NCBI RefSeq assembly: GCF_008085915.1
Contig: NZ_VSJK01000002.1
Span: forward strand, 248,001-312,000
DNA length: 64,000 bases
Direction: 5' to 3'
Source: Oceaniovalibus sp. ACAM 378
Lineage (GTDB): Bacteria; Pseudomonadota; Alphaproteobacteria; Rhodobacterales; Rhodobacteraceae
Positions 20,979 to 30,176 of the stretch are shown here, piece after piece. Each line of letters starts with the position of its first letter. Positions within the stretch are counted from its first letter, which is position 1. A program made the position numbers and the translations under genes. The notes under the pieces were generated by a model. It ran no database searches and was not told the DNA's origin. It saw only the letters and a list, made by a program, of their open reading frames with translations.

Positions 20979-21446
20979 GGCGGTCTTTTCCTGGTGTCGG
21001 GTCTGACCCCGATAATGCGCGAATGGGCGCGTCCGGGGTCCAGCGGTGAATGTCGATGTGGCACCGGTGAGTCTTGGGCCGGTCCGGAGCGCGGGTCTTT
21101 CCCCATGCTGCGCCAGATGCGCGAGGCCTGCAAGACTGTACGGCAACGAGGGGCAGGTGATTATTCGATGTCAGTACGGGGTCAGTGCCGGGGCCAGCAC
21201 CGGGCCAGTACTGGGCCAGTACCGGGCTGGGCAGCATCGCGATGACCGTGCCGATATGCCGGTTCCGGCAGTGATGCGCGAAATTGCCCTTGATCCGCCG
21301 CTCTTCTCGGGACAGTACTATGGGGGTCGGGCGCGGAAGTCGCCCCGGTTTAACGATAACATCCCATCCTGTCCGCCCGGGATGCCGCGTTTACGGTGTG
21401 GCCAACGAACGGCGCGGAAAAGGATCGGCCTGCCGAGGATTGTCCC
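20979..21446. other. 468-bp divergent intergenic region with tandem repeats
   Basis: This region separates the minus-strand UxaA-type gene from the plus-strand SDR gene, so it should hold two opposed promoters. It contains a run of imperfect 11-bp repeats (21169-21223), annotated separately. No protein gene was recognised; the open frames here are extensions or shadows. Confidence 0.55.
21169..21223. repeat. Five imperfect 11-bp tandem repeats
   Basis: Five consecutive 11-bp units, the last two reading GGGCCAGTACT and GGGCCAGTACC, earlier ones drifting (GGTCAGTGCCG, TGTCAGTACGG). Unit length equals about one turn of DNA, so a repeated site would face the same side of the helix. The array lies in the divergent intergenic region of the sugar-acid genes, about 220 bp upstream of the SDR start. 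It may be a multimeric binding site or simple slippage. Confidence 0.6.
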
Positions 21447-22193
21447 ATGTCAGCACCCAGATTGAAGGGCAAGCGCGCGCTTGTCACCGCCGCAGGTCAG
21501 GGGATCGGCCGAGCCTCGGTTATCGCCATGGCCGAAGAAGGCGCCCATGTTTTCGCCACCGACGTGAACGAGGCGGCGTTGGCCGAACTTGCTTCGCTGG
21601 GGCACGGCAATATCGAAACCTTTGTTCTGGATGCCTGCAGCGATGAATCTGTTGCCGCCGGTGTGGAACGTGCGCAGCCCGACGTATTGTTCAACTGTGC
21701 GGGATTCGTGCATTCGGGCACCGTGCTGGATTGCACCGACGCCGATTGGGATTTCGCCTTTGACCTGAACGTCCGGTCCCAGTGGCGCACGATCCGCAAC
21801 GCGCTGCCCGGCATGCTGGAGCGTGGCACCGGTTCGATCATCAACATGTCTTCGGCCTGTTCATCGATCATCGGCGCGCCGAACCGTTTCATCTATGGCA
21901 CCACCAAGGCGGCGGTCATCGGGCTGACGAAATCGGTGGCAATCGAATATATCACCAAGGGCATCCGCTGTAACTGCATCTGCCCCGGCACGGTCGAATC
22001 GCCGTCGCTGCATGAGCGCCTGAGGGCGACCGGCGATTACGAGGCGGCGATGAAAGCCTTTGTCGCGCGTCAGCCCATGGGCCGCATCGCCAAGGCCGAG
22101 GAAATCGCCGCGCTGGTCGTGTATCTTGCCAGCGACGAAAGCGGGTTCACCACCGGACAGCCACACGCGATCGACGGCGGCTGGTCCGGCTGA
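21447..22193 (+). CDS. SDR-family oxidoreductase (2-keto-3-deoxy-L-fuconate dehydrogenase-like)
   Basis: 248 residues, a classical short-chain dehydrogenase: TAAGQGIGRASV for cofactor binding near residue 14, FNCAG for the NAG motif, catalytic Ser in INMSSACSS, and YGTTK for the YxxxK pair, followed by CPGTVESPS. The neighbouring IlvD/Edd-type dehydratase and FAH-family hydrolase match the non-phosphorylative L-fucose/L-rhamnose route, in which an SDR oxidises 2-keto-3-deoxy-L-fuconate. That specific role is inference from gene context. ATG 21447 (MSAPRLKGK) matches SDR starts; an in-frame extension to 21396 is unsupported. Confidence 0.85.
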   Translation: MSAPRLKGKRALVTAAGQGIGRASVIAMAEEGAHVFATDVNEAALAELASLGHGNIETFVLDACSDESVAAGVERAQPDVLFNCAGFVHSGTVLDCTDADWDFAFDLNVRSQWRTIRNALPGMLERGTGSIINMSSACSSIIGAPNRFIYGTTKAAVIGLTKSVAIEYITKGIRCNCICPGTVESPSLHERLRATGDYEAAMKAFVARQPMGRIAKAEEIAALVVYLASDESGFTTGQPHAIDGGWSG

Positions 22194-22278
22194 GAACGCC
22201 CCATCGGGGGGCGCTCGAAATATCAAGGAATAGGATGAGGGTGACGCGTCAGGCCGATCCCCGGGGGAGAGTTACGGA

Positions 22279-24063
22279 ATGGCCAAGACACCGAAATTGA
22301 GATCACAGCTCTGGTTCAACAATCCGGAAAATCCGGAAATGACCGCGCTGTATCTGGAGCGTTACCTGAACTATGGCCTGACTCGGGCCGAATTGCAGGG
22401 TGGCAAGCCGATCATCGGCATCGCCCAGACCGGCAGCGATCTTTCGCCCTGCAATCGCCACCACATCGAACTCTCCAAGCGCGTGCGCGACGGGGTGATC
22501 GCGGCAGGCGGCACGGTGATCGAAATTCCGGTGCATCCGATTCAGGAAACCGGCAAGCGGCCCACCGCTTCGCTGGATCGCAATCTGGCCTATCTGTCGC
22601 TGGTCGAAACACTGCACGGCTATCCGATTGACGGTGTGGTGCTGAACATCGGTTGCGACAAGACCACTCCGGCGCTGCTGATGGCGGCGGCAACGGTGAA
22701 CATTCCGGCAATCGCCCTGTCGGTCGGGCCGATGCTGAACGGCTGGTTCAACGGTGAACGCACCGGCAGCGGCACGATTGTCTGGAAGGCGCGTGAAATG
22801 CTGGCCGAGGGCAAGATCGACGATGACGGGTTCATGGAACTTGTCGCGTCGTCGGCCCCGTCTGTCGGATATTGCAACACCATGGGCACAGCGACGACGA
22901 TGAACTCGCTGGCCGAGGCTCTGGGCATGCAACTGCCCGGTTCGGCAGCGATTCCGGCACCCTACCGCGAGCGCGGTCAGATCAGCTATGAGACCGGCAA
23001 GCGCATCGTGGAAATGGTGCATGAGGATCTGAAACCCTCGGATATCATGACGCGTGAGGCGTTCGAGAACGCCGTGGTCGTCAACTCGGCGATCGGCGGG
23101 AGCACGAACGCGCCGATCCACCTGAACGGCGTGGCGCGTCATTTGGGCGTGGAACTGGACAATGACGATTGGCAAAAGCTGGGCCACAAGGTGCCGCTGT
23201 TGGTGAACCTGCAACCGGCGGGCAAATATCTGGGCGAGGATTATCACCGCGCCGGCGGTGTGCCTGCCGTGGTGGGCGAATTGCTCAAGGCCGGGTTGCT
23301 GCCCCATCCGGATGCGATGACAGTGAACGGCAAGACCATGGCCGAGAACTGCGAACACGTGCGGACCAGCAACGCCGACGTCATCATGTCGGTCGCAAGT
23401 CCGATGCTGGCCGAGGCCGGGTTCGTCAATTTCAAAGGCAACCTGTTCGACAGTGCGATCATGAAAACCAGCGTGATTTCCGATGAATTCCGCAACCGGT
23501 ATCTTTCCAACCCTGACGACCCGGAAGCCTTTGAAGGCCGCGCCATCGTGTTTGAAGGGCCCGAGGATTTCCACGCAAGGATCGACGACGAAAGCCTGAA
23601 CATCGATGAAAATTGCATCCTGATCATGCGGGGGGCAGGGCCGATCGGATACCCGGGAGCCGCCGAAGTGGTGAACATGCGCCCGCCCGCCTATCTGTTG
23701 AAAAAGGACATTCACGCGTTGCCCTGCATCGGTGACGGGCGGCAATCGGGCACGTCAGGGTCACCTTCGATCCTGAACGCATCGCCCGAGGCTGCGGCGG
23801 GGGGCGGTCTGGCGCTGGTGGCGACGGGTGACATGCTGCGCATCGATCTGCGCAAATGCACAGCCGACATGCTGGTCGACGATGCCGAACTGGAAAAGCG
23901 CCGCGCGGCGCTGCCCGAACATCCCTTTACCCCCGAAAGCCAGACGCCCTGGCAGGAAATATTCCGCGAGCGGGTCGAGCCTTTGTCCAAGGGCATGACC
24001 CTGCGTGGTGCCGACCAATATCGCGACATCGCCCACAAAGGCGTGCCCCGCGATAACCACTGA
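22279..24063 (+). CDS. IlvD/Edd-family sugar-acid dehydratase (arabinonate/xylonate type)
   Basis: 594 residues. It aligns with the pentonate dehydratase branch of the IlvD/Edd family, not with IlvD itself: [10 protein letters not shown] and [13 protein letters not shown] are typical of L-arabinonate and D-xylonate dehydratases. Candidate [2Fe-2S] cysteines are Cys58, Cys126 (NIGCDKTTP) and Cys199 (GYCNTMGTA). Further signatures are [12 protein letters not shown] and [16 protein letters not shown]. It would convert an aldonic acid to its 2-keto-3-deoxy derivative. It lies 85 bp after the SDR gene and 81 bp before the FAH-family gene, within one likely operon. Confidence 0.9.
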   Translation: MAKTPKLRSQLWFNNPENPEMTALYLERYLNYGLTRAELQGGKPIIGIAQTGSDLSPCNRHHIELSKRVRDGVIAAGGTVIEIPVHPIQETGKRPTASLDRNLAYLSLVETLHGYPIDGVVLNIGCDKTTPALLMAAATVNIPAIALSVGPMLNGWFNGERTGSGTIVWKAREMLAEGKIDDDGFMELVASSAPSVGYCNTMGTATTMNSLAEALGMQLPGSAAIPAPYRERGQISYETGKRIVEMVHEDLKPSDIMTREAFENAVVVNSAIGGSTNAPIHLNGVARHLGVELDNDDWQKLGHKVPLLVNLQPAGKYLGEDYHRAGGVPAVVGELLKAGLLPHPDAMTVNGKTMAENCEHVRTSNADVIMSVASPMLAEAGFVNFKGNLFDSAIMKTSVISDEFRNRYLSNPDDPEAFEGRAIVFEGPEDFHARIDDESLNIDENCILIMRGAGPIGYPGAAEVVNMRPPAYLLKKDIHALPCIGDGRQSGTSGSPSILNASPEAAAGGGLALVATGDMLRIDLRKCTADMLVDDAELEKRRAALPEHPFTPESQTPWQEIFRERVEPLSKGMTLRGADQYRDIAHKGVPRDNH

Positions 24064-24144
24064 TAAATACACTGAAATTTGCACTGACACGGGCGCTGAG
24101 ACCGGCTGACACCGGGCAGCGCGCCGAACAAAAGGGAGAAGACA

Positions 24145-24993
24145 ATGAAACTTTGCCGCTTTGGAGAGCCGGGCCAGGAACGCCCCGGAATGATCGATCA
24201 CAATGGCGATCTGCGTGACCTTTCAGAGGAAATCACCGATATTGCCAATGAGGCGCTTTCGGACAAATCGCTGGAAATTCTGGCCAAACTCGATCCCATG
24301 GCACTGCCAAAGGTCGAAGGCCATCCACGCTTTGGCCCCTGTGTCGGCGGGATCGGCAAATTTATCTGCATCGGTTTGAACTATTCCGACCATGCTGCGG
24401 AATCCGGCATGGCCGTGCCGAAACATCCCGTGGTCTTCATGAAGGCGACAAGCGCTGTCGTGGGACCGAACGATGACGTCTATATGCCGCGTGGATCGAC
24501 CAGCACGGACTGGGAGGTCGAGCTGGGCGTCGTGATCGGCAAGAAGGCGAAATACGTCTCCGAAGCGGACGCGCTGGACTATGTTGCCGGGTATTGCGTG
24601 ATCAACGACGTGTCCGAACGGCATTTCCAGAACAACCTGTCGGGCAACTGGACCAAGGGCAAATCCTGCGACACCTTCGGCCCCACAGGTCCCTGGCTGG
24701 TCACCCGCGATGAGCTGGGCGATCCGCAGAACCTGTCGATGTGGCTGGACGTGAACGGCGAGCGCCGCCAGACCGGCAACACCAACACGATGATCTTTAC
24801 CGTGGCCGAGATCATCAGCCACCTGTCCGGGCTGATGACACTGCATCCAGGTGACGTGATCTCCACCGGCACACCTCCCGGCGTCGGCATGGGCATGAAG
24901 CCCGAGCCGGTCTATCTGAAAAAAGGCGACACAATAGCGCTTTCGATTCAGGGTCTGGGCGAGCAACATCAAGCGGTTAAAGAAGACGCATGA
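24145..24993 (+). CDS. FAH-family hydrolase (2,4-diketo-3-deoxy-sugar-acid hydrolase-like)
   Basis: 282 residues of the fumarylacetoacetate hydrolase family. Metal-ligand acidic residues are visible in DWEVELGVVIG and INDVSERHFQ, with FICIGLNYSDHAAESG before and STGTPPGVGMGMKP after. Homologues in this position of sugar-acid operons split 2,4-diketo-3-deoxy-L-fuconate or -rhamnonate into pyruvate and lactate; others are ureidoglycolate lyases or acylpyruvases. The gene context (dehydratase, SDR) favours the sugar route. The ribosome-binding site AAGGGAGAAG precedes the ATG. The stop codon overlaps the next start by 4 bp (ATGA), indicating translational coupling. Confidence 0.88.
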   Translation: MKLCRFGEPGQERPGMIDHNGDLRDLSEEITDIANEALSDKSLEILAKLDPMALPKVEGHPRFGPCVGGIGKFICIGLNYSDHAAESGMAVPKHPVVFMKATSAVVGPNDDVYMPRGSTSTDWEVELGVVIGKKAKYVSEADALDYVAGYCVINDVSERHFQNNLSGNWTKGKSCDTFGPTGPWLVTRDELGDPQNLSMWLDVNGERRQTGNTNTMIFTVAEIISHLSGLMTLHPGDVISTGTPPGVGMGMKPEPVYLKKGDTIALSIQGLGEQHQAVKEDA

Positions 24994-25943
24994 AACCTGG
25001 CTTGCTTCAAATCGGCAGTGTCACTCAGCGTATGATGGATCGGCTCAGCACCGAGTTCACCGTGCATCAACTGAGTGAAATCGCCGACCTGACGACATTT
25101 CTGGCTGAACAGGGGTCGTCAATCACCGCCGTTGCAACCAACGGTCATGATGGTCTGAAACCGCAGATGATGGCGGGTATGCCAAACCTTGGCGCCGTGG
25201 CGTGCAACGGTGTCGGATACGATGCCGTTGATACCGCCGCCTGTGTGGCGCGGGGGATCAAGGTGTCGCACACACCGAACGTGCTGAACGACGATGTGGC
25301 GAATACGGCGATCCTGCTGCTGTTGGCCACGTCACGCGAACTGGTGTTCAATGACGCCTATGTGCGCGCCGGACGCTGGGCAAAGGAAGGCAGCACGCCC
25401 CTGACCCGCAGCGTCGAGGGCAAGACCTTTGGCATCCTTGGCTTGGGGCGGATCGGCGAGCGGATCGCCGAAAAGCTGGCCATGTTCAACGGCACGGTCG
25501 TCTATCACTCGCGCAACAAGAAGGACGTTGCGTACCGGTATTACGACAGCCTGACCAAAATGGCGCAGGACGTCGATTATCTGATTGTCATCACCCCCGG
25601 CGGTGCTGCGACAGACAAACTGGTCAACCGCGAAGTGATCGAGGCCTTGGGCCCGCAAGGCACGCTGATCAACGTTGCGCGCGGCTCTGTGGTGGACGAG
25701 CCAGAGCTGGTTTCGGCCCTCACCGACGGGCGGTTGGGCTGGGCCGGGCTGGACGTGTTCGAGAAAGAACCGCAGGTACCTGCGGCGCTCTTTGGGCTGG
25801 ATAACGTCACCCTTCTGCCGCATGTGGCCAGCGCCACGGTCGAGACCCGGCAGGCGATGGGCGATCTGGTCTGCGACAACCTGAGCCAGTTTCTGAAGGA
25901 CGGGACAATCCTTACCCCGGTCCCGGAATGCGCCCACCTTTGA
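24990..25943 (+). CDS. D-isomer-specific 2-hydroxyacid dehydrogenase
   Basis: 317 residues of the glyoxylate/hydroxypyruvate reductase group. The cofactor motif is GILGLGRIGERIA (about residue 146). Catalytic residues lie in order in INVARGSVVDE (Arg), DVFEKEP (Glu) and LPHVASAT (His). It overlaps the upstream hydrolase gene by 4 bp, so its substrate is likely a 2-keto acid made by the pathway or a side product. A strong terminator follows 24 bp after the stop, marking the operon end. Confidence 0.9.
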   Translation: MKPGLLQIGSVTQRMMDRLSTEFTVHQLSEIADLTTFLAEQGSSITAVATNGHDGLKPQMMAGMPNLGAVACNGVGYDAVDTAACVARGIKVSHTPNVLNDDVANTAILLLLATSRELVFNDAYVRAGRWAKEGSTPLTRSVEGKTFGILGLGRIGERIAEKLAMFNGTVVYHSRNKKDVAYRYYDSLTKMAQDVDYLIVITPGGAATDKLVNREVIEALGPQGTLINVARGSVVDEPELVSALTDGRLGWAGLDVFEKEPQVPAALFGLDNVTLLPHVASATVETRQAMGDLVCDNLSQFLKDGTILTPVPECAHL

Positions 25944-25967
25944 CGGGCAAGCCATTGTGAACCACCG

Positions 25968-25995
25968 AAACCGCGCCGCACCCCGGCGCGGTTTT
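25968..25995 (+). terminator. Rho-independent terminator of the sugar-acid operon
   Basis: AAACCGCGCCG (25968-25978) pairs perfectly with CGGCGCGGTTT (25984-25994) around a 5-nt loop, and the right arm runs into TTTTG. The 11-bp GC-rich stem plus T-run is a textbook intrinsic terminator for the 2-hydroxyacid dehydrogenase transcript. Confidence 0.85.
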
Positions 25996-26116
25996 GCGTT
26001 TCCTCATCCTGCATGATGCGGCCGGAACCGTGATATTGTCGCTGCCGCACCGCAATCCTGCCCGAATGTCCTGCCATCCAAGATATTCATGGGGTCAAGG
26101 ATTCGAGGACACGAAG

Positions 26117-27022
26117 ATGGACAGACTGACCGAGATGGAGGCCTTTGCCACCGTAGTTGATCAGGGTGGCTTCACGGACGCTGCGAAAAAGATGGGAATT
26201 TCGAAATCTGCCGTTTCGAAACATGTCTCATCGCTTGAGGCGCGGCTTGGCGCGCGCCTGTTGAACCGCACGACCCGCCGGGTCAGCCCGACCGAGATCG
26301 GCCTTGCCTATTACGACCGCGCCCGCCGGGTGCTGAACGACGCGGGCGAGGCGGATTCGCTGGTCACCGCCATGCAATCGGCGCCTTCGGGGCTTTTGCG
26401 GATCAGTGTCGCCACCGATTTCGGGGTCAATCACCTGTCCCCTATTCTGGGCGACTTCCTGTCAGAGTTCCCGGACATCACCGTGAACATGGTGCTGAAC
26501 AACCGCTATGTCGAACTGATTTCCGAAGGCTTCGACATCGCCGTGCGGATCGGTGAACTGGAAGACAGCAGCCTGCGTGCGCGCAAGCTGACCGATACGA
26601 CAAAGCGTATGATCGCCAGCCCCGCCTATTTCAAGAAATATGGTCAGCCCCAGAAGATCGACGATCTGAACGAGCACAAGCTTTTGCATTACTCCAGCCA
26701 ATCCAACGGCGCGGTGTGGAAACTGACCGCGCCCTCGGGCGAAAAGCGGCAGGTGCGGACCGCAGGCTGGCTTTCGGTGAATGACGGGCAAAGCCTGCTG
26801 AATGCGGCAATTTCCGGTCTGGGCATCGCTTATCTGCCCAGTTTTCTTTATTCTGACGCGCTGACACGCGGCGTGGTGCAAGAGGCGATTCCTGATTTGC
26901 CGATTGAAACCCAAGGCATCTATGCGGTCTATCCGCCGGGCCGTTTCACGCAGCCCAAGGTGCGCGCCTTCATCGATTTTCTGGTGCATGCCTTTGCCGA
27001 CAAGGGCCCCGATACCTGGTGA
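26117..27022 (+). CDS. LysR-family transcriptional regulator
   Basis: 301 residues. The N-terminal winged helix-turn-helix is clear (residues 1-60: FTDAAKKMGISKSAVSKHVSSLE then RLLNRTTRR), followed by the periplasmic-binding-like effector domain (about 90-295). Start ATG 26117 is preceded by GAGGAC. It lies just downstream of the sugar-acid operon, in the same direction but beyond a terminator, and may regulate that operon. Its helix and effector domain resemble the CrgA/DsdC-like LysR group. The effector is unknown. Confidence 0.9.
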   Translation: MDRLTEMEAFATVVDQGGFTDAAKKMGISKSAVSKHVSSLEARLGARLLNRTTRRVSPTEIGLAYYDRARRVLNDAGEADSLVTAMQSAPSGLLRISVATDFGVNHLSPILGDFLSEFPDITVNMVLNNRYVELISEGFDIAVRIGELEDSSLRARKLTDTTKRMIASPAYFKKYGQPQKIDDLNEHKLLHYSSQSNGAVWKLTAPSGEKRQVRTAGWLSVNDGQSLLNAAISGLGIAYLPSFLYSDALTRGVVQEAIPDLPIETQGIYAVYPPGRFTQPKVRAFIDFLVHAFADKGPDTW

Positions 27023-27034
27023 GGCATCGCGGCG

Positions 27035-27973
27035 TCATTCGTTCAGGATGACCTCAACCCGCCGGTTTGCCAGCCGTCCGTCTTCGGAGTCGTTGCTGGC
27101 CCGGGGCGAGAGATGTCCGACACCTTCCGATGTCAGCCGGGCCGCCGAAACTCCGTGATCGCGGATCAGCGCCCGGCGCACGGAATCCGCGCGGCGGCGG
27201 GACAGGTTGATGTTGCCGGCAGGAGACCCTTCGGCATCGGTATGGCCAACCAGCGTAACGTTGCGACCGGGATGTTCGGTCAGAAAAGTTGCCAGCGCGC
27301 CCAGAGACGGCGCATCACTTCGCTCCAGATCGGCGCTGCCTGTGGCGAATTGCAGATCATCCAGCGGGGCGCGTCCGGTTTCCGACAGACCAGTCAGAAA
27401 AACGCCTTCCACTGGCAAGCCAACACCCGGCGTCAGCGCGAACCCGGCCGATTTGGTCGACGTCACTATCGGTTTGGGCGCCGCAGCGCCACCAACCTGT
27501 GTCAGTTGCACGAAACCCGCACCGGGCGAACGGCTCACCATCAGGGATACAGCCTCTCCGGTATCGCTTTCGGCCATGAGATAGTGAAAATCGCCCAGAT
27601 CGACATGCATTTCAGGTTCGCCCAGCACATCGGCCTTGAACCGGAAGTCATAGCCGCCACAGACCACGTCACGACATTCAAATATCACATCGAAGCCTTC
27701 GTCCTGCAACTGCTGGCGCAGGGGGGCAGCGATCTGAATTGTTGTCAGCGGAATTTCGGGCAGACGCCATGCCTGTCGCATGACCTGACCTTCAATCGTG
27801 CGGGTGCGTACCGTGTCGCCATCGAAGGCCGCGACCGGCAGGTTGACACGCCCGCCCGGCGTCGCCCGCTCGACCGTTTTGGTCACCGGCCCGGGAAAGG
27901 CCAGTGTCAGCGCCGCGGCGGCGTTGGGGCCAAGTGCAAGAGCCAAGGCGAGGAGAGCGATGCGAACTGTCAT
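27035..27973 (-). CDS. OmpA-family outer membrane / peptidoglycan-binding protein
   Basis: 312 residues with an N-terminal signal peptide (hydrophobic stretch ending near ANAAAAL, cleavage about residue 21). The C-terminal 110 residues form an OmpA-like peptidoglycan-binding domain: LQFATGSADLER, VTLVGHTDAEGS, NLSRRRADSVRRAL and NRRVEVIL. The region between is a beta-rich domain with one likely disulfide (CRDVVCGG). It should sit in the periplasm, anchored to the cell wall. It converges on the LysR gene and overlaps the upstream AhpD-like gene by 4 bp (coupled translation). Confidence 0.9.
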   Translation of the reverse strand: MTVRIALLALALALGPNAAAALTLAFPGPVTKTVERATPGGRVNLPVAAFDGDTVRTRTIEGQVMRQAWRLPEIPLTTIQIAAPLRQQLQDEGFDVIFECRDVVCGGYDFRFKADVLGEPEMHVDLGDFHYLMAESDTGEAVSLMVSRSPGAGFVQLTQVGGAAAPKPIVTSTKSAGFALTPGVGLPVEGVFLTGLSETGRAPLDDLQFATGSADLERSDAPSLGALATFLTEHPGRNVTLVGHTDAEGSPAGNINLSRRRADSVRRALIRDHGVSAARLTSEGVGHLSPRASNDSEDGRLANRRVEVILNE

Positions 27974-28539
27974 CTATATGAAGCGTGATACCCGTCATTT
28001 GGTTTCATTTCGGTTGCCGTGGCAACGCGATTTGTCATGTTGAAGAACCCGACGACCGAGGCGATGTCCCAAATCTCTCGTTCGCTGAATCCCGCATTCC
28101 GCAGGGCAGCACGATCATTCTCCCCAACATTGTGGCAAAATTCGGTCAGCTTTGCGGCAAAGCCCAGCATGGCGGATTGTCGCGCATCCAGATCGGCAAT
28201 CCGCCAGTTCATCACCAATTGTTCGCCCAGCAGCGGATTGCCCGACAATTGCCTTACCGCCGCGCCATGGGCCACAAGGCAATAATAACAGCGATTCACC
28301 GACGATACGACCACCGCAATCATCTCGCGTTCCAGCTTGCTCAGCCCTGAATCGGCCAACATCAGATCGTTATAAAGCGCGGTGAAAGTGTTCAGCTTGT
28401 CGATATCAAAGGCATGGGCGCGCAGTACATTAGGCACCATGCCCAGCTTTTCCTGACAGACGTCAAAGTACTTTTGCGTCGCCGGAGGCAGTGGATCGAC
28501 CATGGGCAGGTTCAGGGCGGTGGGGGCGTCATCGGGCAT
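27970..28539 (-). CDS. Peroxidase-related protein, AhpD/carboxymuconolactone decarboxylase family
   Basis: 189 residues, all-helical fold expected. The redox CxxC motif appears in NRCYYCLVAHGAAVRQ with the following His, as in AhpD-like alkylhydroperoxidases. FFNMTNRVATATEM near the C-terminus is shared with uncharacterised peroxidase-related enzymes. It likely reduces hydroperoxides in the cytosol, but the natural substrate and reductant are unknown. It is the second-to-last gene of a tightly packed minus-strand operon: 3 bp after the GNAT gene, and overlapping the OmpA-family gene. Confidence 0.87.
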   Translation of the reverse strand: MPDDAPTALNLPMVDPLPPATQKYFDVCQEKLGMVPNVLRAHAFDIDKLNTFTALYNDLMLADSGLSKLEREMIAVVVSSVNRCYYCLVAHGAAVRQLSGNPLLGEQLVMNWRIADLDARQSAMLGFAAKLTEFCHNVGENDRAALRNAGFSEREIWDIASVVGFFNMTNRVATATEMKPNDGYHASYR

Positions 28540-28542
28540 TCG

Positions 28543-29259
28543 TCACTCCTTGATCCGGTAATGATATCGCGAAACCGTGGTCAGCCCCATCGATTCGTAC
28601 AGGCTGTTCGCCGCCAGGTTGGATTCAGTCACTGCCAGCGCCATGGTCTGCGCCCCTCTTGCGGCGGCCCAATGGGCGGCGGCCAGCATCATGTTGCGTG
28701 CGGTGCCCAGCCGGCGAGCCGTATCGCGCACCTCGAAGGCATGCACCACGGCAGTGTCGCCCGACAGTGCGACAAACCCCACGCCCGCCGGTTTGTTTGC
28801 TGAACGGCCAAACAGCCCGGTTTTCGCGCCGGCCACACGCTCCATCACCGCGATACGGTCCGGGCCGATACCGCCTTCGGCCCAGATGTCGCGCATGATC
28901 TGCAACGGCTCCCAGACGGTAAAGGCCGATACAGGGGGCGGATGTTGGTGCAGCAGCACGGCAAGCGGGCAGGTGCGGATCAATGTCGGATCACTCAGTC
29001 GATACCCCCGCTCTGCCAGCAACGCGTCCAGAGGACCGGATGCGCCGCGCAGGGTGAACAGGCAGGGCTGGCCAAGTGCCGTCATTGCCTGCTCGGCGGC
29101 CGCAATATCTTCGGCGCTCGCGTCTTCGGATGCTTCGGCCGCTGTCACCCGCTTGCCGCCGTCCCGCCCCTCGCGAATCTTCCAGGGAGGCAGGGAGAAC
29201 TGCCGCGCGGCGGGCCAGGTGGCATCCAGCGCGGCAAACAGCGGCGCGGGGTCACTCAC
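28543..29259 (-). CDS. GNAT-family N-acetyltransferase
   Basis: 238 residues. The C-terminal half carries the acetyl-CoA binding pattern VRDTARRLGTARNMMLAA (related to the RxxGxG/A loop) and ending ESNLAANSLYESMGLTTVSRYHYRI, the usual GNAT finish. The N-terminal half is divergent. The acceptor substrate is unknown. The start overlaps the stop of the CinA-like gene by 4 bp (ATGA), and the AhpD-like gene follows after 3 bp, so four genes form one operon. Confidence 0.85.
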   Translation of the reverse strand: MSDPAPLFAALDATWPAARQFSLPPWKIREGRDGGKRVTAAEASEDASAEDIAAAEQAMTALGQPCLFTLRGASGPLDALLAERGYRLSDPTLIRTCPLAVLLHQHPPPVSAFTVWEPLQIMRDIWAEGGIGPDRIAVMERVAGAKTGLFGRSANKPAGVGFVALSGDTAVVHAFEVRDTARRLGTARNMMLAAAHWAAARGAQTMALAVTESNLAANSLYESMGLTTVSRYHYRIKE

Positions 29260-29987
29260 ACCGGGGTGCCCGGAAAAATCGCCACCAGCCGCGCCATTGC
29301 TTCGGTCACGCGTGCGCCGTCCTGCCCGCGGATCACGACATTCGCGCCATAAGCGCCGTCTCGCTGGAACGGATAGGAACCCATGGAGAGATCCGCAAAT
29401 TCCGCCGCCAGTTCGCCCAGCGGCCCGGCAATATCGCCTTCGCCCCGGTCGATGCGCAGGCTCTGGCTCAGCACCGGTGCGCCGCCGGTCAATGTGGGCA
29501 GGACGGTTGCGACCATCGCCTGAAACACGGCCGGAACGCCCGCCATGACATGCACGTTGCCAATCGTAAAACCGGGCGCAACCGACACCGGATTTTCGAT
29601 CAGGCTGGCGGAATCGGGGATGCGCGCCATGCGCAGCCGGGCGTCGTTCAGCTCGGTTCCCTGCCGCTTGTAATGCGCGCTCAGCAGCGCAACTGCATCG
29701 GCCCGCACATCGATGGTGTCACCGAACGCGGCGGCGATGCAATCGGCGGTAATGTCGTCATGGGTGGGGCCGATGCCGCCCGAGGTAAAGACGTGATCGA
29801 ACCCGTCTTTAAGCGCGATCACTGCCGCAACGATGGCGTCATGGTCATCACTGACGATGCGCACTTCATTCAGGTCGATCCCCTGTTTTGTCAGTTCGCC
29901 CGCCAGAAAATGCATGTTCGCATCCCGGGTGCGCCCCGAAAGGATTTCGTCGCCGATGACCAGCATCGCGGCGGTTGGATTGGTCAT
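29256..29987 (-). CDS. Molybdopterin-binding / CinA-like domain protein
   Basis: 243 residues, the N-terminal MoCF-biosynthesis (CinA/MogA-like) domain: LVIGDEILSGRTRDAN at the start, TSGGIGPTHDDIT in the middle, and VHVMAGVPAVFQAM later. It lacks the C-terminal CinA amidohydrolase domain, as is common for the stand-alone form. Suggested roles are ADP-ribose or nicotinamide-related nucleotide repair, but this is not established for this form. First gene of the four-gene minus-strand operon; divergent from sfsA. Confidence 0.88.
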   Translation of the reverse strand: MTNPTAAMLVIGDEILSGRTRDANMHFLAGELTKQGIDLNEVRIVSDDHDAIVAAVIALKDGFDHVFTSGGIGPTHDDITADCIAAAFGDTIDVRADAVALLSAHYKRQGTELNDARLRMARIPDSASLIENPVSVAPGFTIGNVHVMAGVPAVFQAMVATVLPTLTGGAPVLSQSLRIDRGEGDIAGPLGELAAEFADLSMGSYPFQRDGAYGANVVIRGQDGARVTEAMARLVAIFPGTPV

Positions 29988-30176
29988 GGCGAAGCCCTTT
30001 TTACTGCCTATCGCGCAGATTTAACCTGTGCGGAGAGGCGAGACCAGAGTGTTGGCCGCGATCATGTCGAATTCTGCGATCACTCTCGCGCAGACGCCCC
30101 CTGTCACGCGACAGATGCTGCCGCGATGGCAGCTCGCGCCCTGTCCGAGGCGGACGGGACATGGTATCGCCCGGCC

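Noticed and set aside
21169-21223. CRISPR array
   Set aside because: Units are 11 bp, abut directly and have no spacers; no cas gene is nearby.
19998-21245. 415-codon plus-strand open frame
   Set aside because: Antisense to the UxaA-type dehydratase gene and its upstream region; no recognisable domain.
22303-23745. 480-codon minus-strand open frame
   Set aside because: Antisense to the IlvD/Edd dehydratase; His/Arg-rich and without domain signatures.
29076-30176. N-terminal extension of sfsA
   Set aside because: The open frame continues upstream, but the SfsA homology begins at ATG 30177 and the extension overlaps the divergent CinA-like and GNAT genes.
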